Below are positions 61,974-64,000 of a DNA stretch of 64,000 bases, piece by piece. A program made the translations under genes and the position numbers. Numbering within the stretch: position 1 is the stretch's first letter; each line of letters begins with the position of its first letter. The notes under the pieces were generated by a model. The model was not told the origin of the DNA. It searched no databases and saw only the letters and a program-made list of their open reading frames with translations. Source of the stretch: Bacilli bacterium (GTDB taxonomy: Bacteria > Bacillota_I > Bacilli_A > RF39 > UBA660); the NCBI GenBank assembly GCA_017404555.1, contig JAFRCD010000005.1, positions 62,001 to 126,000 of the forward strand, read 5' to 3'.

Positions 61974-62002
61974 AATATATCACAGATTAAAAACCTTTTC
62001 AA
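61974..62002 (-). promoter_or_regulatory. promoter of the 6S-type RNA
   Basis: On the minus strand the -35 is TTGAAA (61997-62002), the spacer is 17 bp and the -10 is TATATT (61974-61979). Initiation about 7 nt later falls on the first base of the rod. Confidence 0.75.
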
Positions 62003-62047
62003 TAGAACAACCTTATTCTTTACACATATTTTATTATAGGTGATTAG

Positions 62048-62800
62048 ATGTTTTTTACTTATAATGAGTACCAAATATATTATGAAAAACATGGTAATAA
62101 AAAGAAGAATATTTTAATTTTACCTGGTTGGGGAGAAACTAGAAGTACTTTTATTAATCTAATTAATTCTTTAAAAAAAGATTATACTGTCTATATAATA
62201 GATTATCCTGGTTTTTTAAAAAGTCCTTTTCCTAATCACGATATGTCTATTTATGATTATGCTGAAATAGTAAAAGCATTTATTAAAGAAATGAATCTTT
62301 CTAATTTAAATATACTATCTCATTCTTTTGGTGGTAGAATAGCTATTATTTTAGCTGGTAAATATCATATACCTATAGATAAAATGGTTTTAATAGATAT
62401 TGCCGGTATTAATCGATTTTCTTTGAAAAAGAAGATAAAAACACTTGTTTATAAAAATTTAAAACTATTAAGTGTTTTTATTCCTCAAAAGAAAAAAGAT
62501 AAGTATTTATCTTACCTTTTTAGAAAGTTTTCCTCCCTAGATTATTCTTCACTAAATAGTAATATGTATAATACTTTTAAAAACATTATTAATACTGATT
62601 TAAAAAAGTATGTTAAAGATATTAGATGCCCTAGTCTTATTATTTGGGGTAATAATGACCCGGATACCCCTTTATATATTGGTAAATATTTAAATAAACA
62701 TATTCCTGATAGTGGTTTAATTATTTTAAAAGGAACACACTTTATCTACTTAGAACAACCTTTTATAATATATAAAATAATAAAAGAATTCATAAAATAA
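62048..62800 (+). CDS. alpha/beta hydrolase
   Basis: This 250-residue cytoplasmic hydrolase has the oxyanion segment LILPGWGETRSTF, the nucleophile elbow LSHSFGGRIA (Ser), the acid in WGNNDPDTPLY and His in KGTHFIYLEQP. The triad is complete. The substrate cannot be inferred; candidates range from esterase to C-C bond hydrolase. TAGGTGATT precedes the ATG. It stands alone between the 6S-type RNA and trmK, which converges on it. Confidence 0.85.
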   Translation: MFFTYNEYQIYYEKHGNKKKNILILPGWGETRSTFINLINSLKKDYTVYIIDYPGFLKSPFPNHDMSIYDYAEIVKAFIKEMNLSNLNILSHSFGGRIAIILAGKYHIPIDKMVLIDIAGINRFSLKKKIKTLVYKNLKLLSVFIPQKKKDKYLSYLFRKFSSLDYSSLNSNMYNTFKNIINTDLKKYVKDIRCPSLIIWGNNDPDTPLYIGKYLNKHIPDSGLIILKGTHFIYLEQPFIIYKIIKEFIK

Positions 62801-62826
62801 CGAGATAAATTATTTTATCTCGTTAT
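62797..62826. terminator. long inverted repeat between hydrolase and trmK
   Basis: A 13-bp stem ATAACGAGATAAA/TTTATCTCGTTAT (62797-62809 with 62814-62826) with a 4-nt loop covers both stop codons. No T-run follows, so it may act as an mRNA 3'-end stabiliser as well as a terminator. Confidence 0.65.
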
Positions 62827-63475
62827 CAATTAATTTAATTTCTTTCTTTAGTTTTATTTTCTTTAACCGATAGTTCTTAGGTAAAATATTAAGAAGTATT
62901 TCTCTAGATAGTTTTTCTTTTAAGTAATACTTTTTAAAAAGATCATCTTTATTTTGTCTAAGTACTGGTCCAAAGAAATAATCACTTTTACTATATTTAG
63001 CTTTTCCTCTTTCAAATCTTATTACTTGATACATTATTTTTTTATCCTCAACTAGTTTTTCAGCACTTATAATAAAACCATTTTTAGTTAAGAATTCTTT
63101 AATATCTCTTTGGTAATTATTAGGTGAAATAATAATATATTTAAGCTTCTTAGTAATATTCATATTATTTCTAAAGATACCTTTAATAGTTAATCCACCC
63201 ATACCAGAAATAATAACTGTATCAATATCATCTTTATAGACATCTAGACCATTACCTAGTAAAAGTTCTATCTTTTTATCTAGTTTCTCTCTTTTGATGT
63301 TTTCTTTAGCGTTTTCTAAAGGTTTTTCATTAACATCAGATGCATATATCTTAGCTACTTTCTTTTCTTTAACCAAATAAATATCTAAAAGAGCATGGTC
63401 ACATCCCACATCTAAAGCTATTACTTTTTTAGGTACTAAATCGGCAACCGTCTTTAACCTATTACTTATTTTCAT
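62810..63475 (-). CDS. trmK: tRNA (adenine(22)-N1)-methyltransferase TrmK
   Basis: This 221-residue Rossmann methyltransferase has ISNRLKTVADLVPK at the start, the SAM site VIALDVGCDHALLDIYL and the TrmK motif DTVIISGMGGLTIKGI, followed by IISPNN and a helical C-terminal domain. It modifies A22 of tRNAs in the cytoplasm. The order rpoD-trmK is conserved in Bacillus (sigA-yqfN). The start overlaps the rpoD stop by one base. Confidence 0.93.
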   Translation of the reverse strand: MKISNRLKTVADLVPKKVIALDVGCDHALLDIYLVKEKKVAKIYASDVNEKPLENAKENIKREKLDKKIELLLGNGLDVYKDDIDTVIISGMGGLTIKGIFRNNMNITKKLKYIIISPNNYQRDIKEFLTKNGFIISAEKLVEDKKIMYQVIRFERGKAKYSKSDYFFGPVLRQNKDDLFKKYYLKEKLSREILLNILPKNYRLKKIKLKKEIKLIDNEIK

Positions 63476-64000
63476 TAGTCTGTTAAGAAATCCTTTAATT
63501 TTCTTGATCTTGATGGATGACGAAGTTTACGCAGAGCTTTAGCTTCTATTTGACGAATACGTTCCCTTGTAACCCCAAAGATTTGTCCTACTTCTTCTAG
63601 AGTTCTACATTGTCCATCATCTAGACCAAAACGTAATCTTAACACTTTTTCTTCTCTATCAGTAAGTGTTAATAAAACACTTGATAATTCCTCTTTTAAC
63701 ATCTCTACAGTTGCATAATCTTCTGGTCCCATAGTTCTCTCATCAGGAATAAAATCTCCCAAATGAGAATCTTCTTCTTCACCAATAGGTGTCTCTAAGC
63801 TTACTGGCTCTTGAGAAATCTTATATACTTCTCTAACTTTTTCTACTGTTATATCTAGTTTTTCAGCTAATTCTTCTTCAGTAGGTTCCCTATTTAACTC
63901 TTGAGTTAATTGTCTTTGAACACGAGCTAATTTATTAATTGTTTCTACCATATGTACTGGTACTCTAATAGTTCTAGCTTGATCAGCAATAGCTCTTGTT
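63475..64000 (-). CDS. rpoD: RNA polymerase sigma factor RpoD (SigA), 5' part outside window
   Basis: The last 175 or so residues of the housekeeping sigma factor are present; the frame runs off the window end. The first visible residues ([16 protein letters not shown]) are region 2.4, followed by region 3 ([22 protein letters not shown]) and region 4 ([51 protein letters not shown]), ending [10 protein letters not shown]. Region 4 recognises the TTGACA boxes seen throughout this window. It is followed by trmK. Confidence 0.96.
   Translation of the reverse strand, partial: TRAIADQARTIRVPVHMVETINKLARVQRQLTQELNREPTEEELAEKLDITVEKVREVYKISQEPVSLETPIGEEEDSHLGDFIPDERTMGPEDYATVEMLKEELSSVLLTLTDREEKVLRLRFGLDDGQCRTLEEVGQIFGVTRERIRQIEAKALRKLRHPSRSRKLKDFLTD

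Overview
The window is a 64 kb chromosomal segment of a strongly AT-rich, low-GC Gram-positive bacterium of the Bacilli. It is probably an uncultured gut-type lineage (RF39/RFN20- or Erysipelotrichia-like); the placement is inferred from gene content and gene order, not from a 16S gene. TGA is used as a stop (18178-18180, 38571-38573, 47523-47525) and Trp is TGG, so the code is the standard bacterial one and not the Mycoplasma code. Shine-Dalgarno sites are mostly AGGTGA or GGAGG. Promoters often show near-consensus -35/-10 boxes with 17 bp spacing. Intergenic space is short, and convergent genes often end inside a shared hairpin.

Layout. 1-1.5 kb: end of a divergent ClpX-like ATPase gene plus an unknown gene. 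1.6-6.1 kb: parE-parC. 6.1-7.5 kb: ylbD-ylbE-ylbF-rsmD, as in Bacillus. 7.5-8.6 kb: a BspA-like repeat protein with a prepilin-like N-terminus. 8.7-15.1 kb: hrcA-grpE-dnaK, then pepF, then dnaJ, behind a promoter flanked by two CIRCE-like operators. 15.2-17.4 kb: rnhC, cvpA, an IMPACT-family gene. 17.4-21.8 kb: an alanine-type T-box leader, a P-loop kinase-like gene, alaS, holA. 21.8-24.2 kb: rarA, a small Cys/His protein, an E2-like acyltransferase lacking the usual catalytic His. 24.3-27.2 kb: xerD, two small membrane proteins, deoB. 27.2-32.5 kb: a DUF1540 protein, an XRE regulator, mnmA, spoIIM, a 32-residue membrane protein, thyA, spoIVB. 32.7-38.4 kb: small unknowns, xseB-xseA-nusB, mutS. 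38.4-43.2 kb: sepM/ylbL, ylbJ, two prepilin-like genes, a PilB/GspE ATPase. 43.2-47.8 kb: an HD protein, hemW, lepA, two accessory genes. 47.9-48.1 kb: convergent tRNA-Thr and tRNA-Arg. 48.1-51.9 kb: a lipoprotein, an unknown, a yqxA-like gene, spoIIP, gpr, rpsT. 52-56.3 kb: a transglutaminase-like protein, mutM, polA. 56.4-58.2 kb: an ORF6N protein, a 46-residue membrane protein and lexA. 58.2-60.2 kb: a second BspA-like protein with a C-terminal anchor. 60.2-64 kb: tcdA, an unknown, a probable 6S RNA, an alpha/beta hydrolase, trmK and the 3' part of rpoD.

How it fits together. Most genes are housekeeping: topology, replication, repair, chaperones, tRNA and rRNA modification. SpoIIM, SpoIIP, SpoIVB, GPR, YlbJ and a YlbD-like coat protein point to an endospore programme. 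Several Bacillus-type neighbourhoods survive in contracted or split form (ylb cluster, nusB-xseA-xseB...spoIVB, rpsT-gpr-spoIIP-yqxA...lepA-hemW, polA-mutM, xerD-deoB, tcdA-6S RNA). Surface biology is represented by two BspA-type proteins sharing one core on different anchors, and by part of a type IV pilus/type II secretion-like system.

The most interesting locus is at 57.3-57.6 kb. A 46-residue single-pass membrane protein, absent from long-ORF lists, is divergent from lexA. It has a near-consensus promoter whose spacer holds a LexA-box-like palindrome. It is a candidate SOS-induced division inhibitor, positioned like YneA/SosA but much smaller. I saw no CRISPR array, insertion sequence or prophage.
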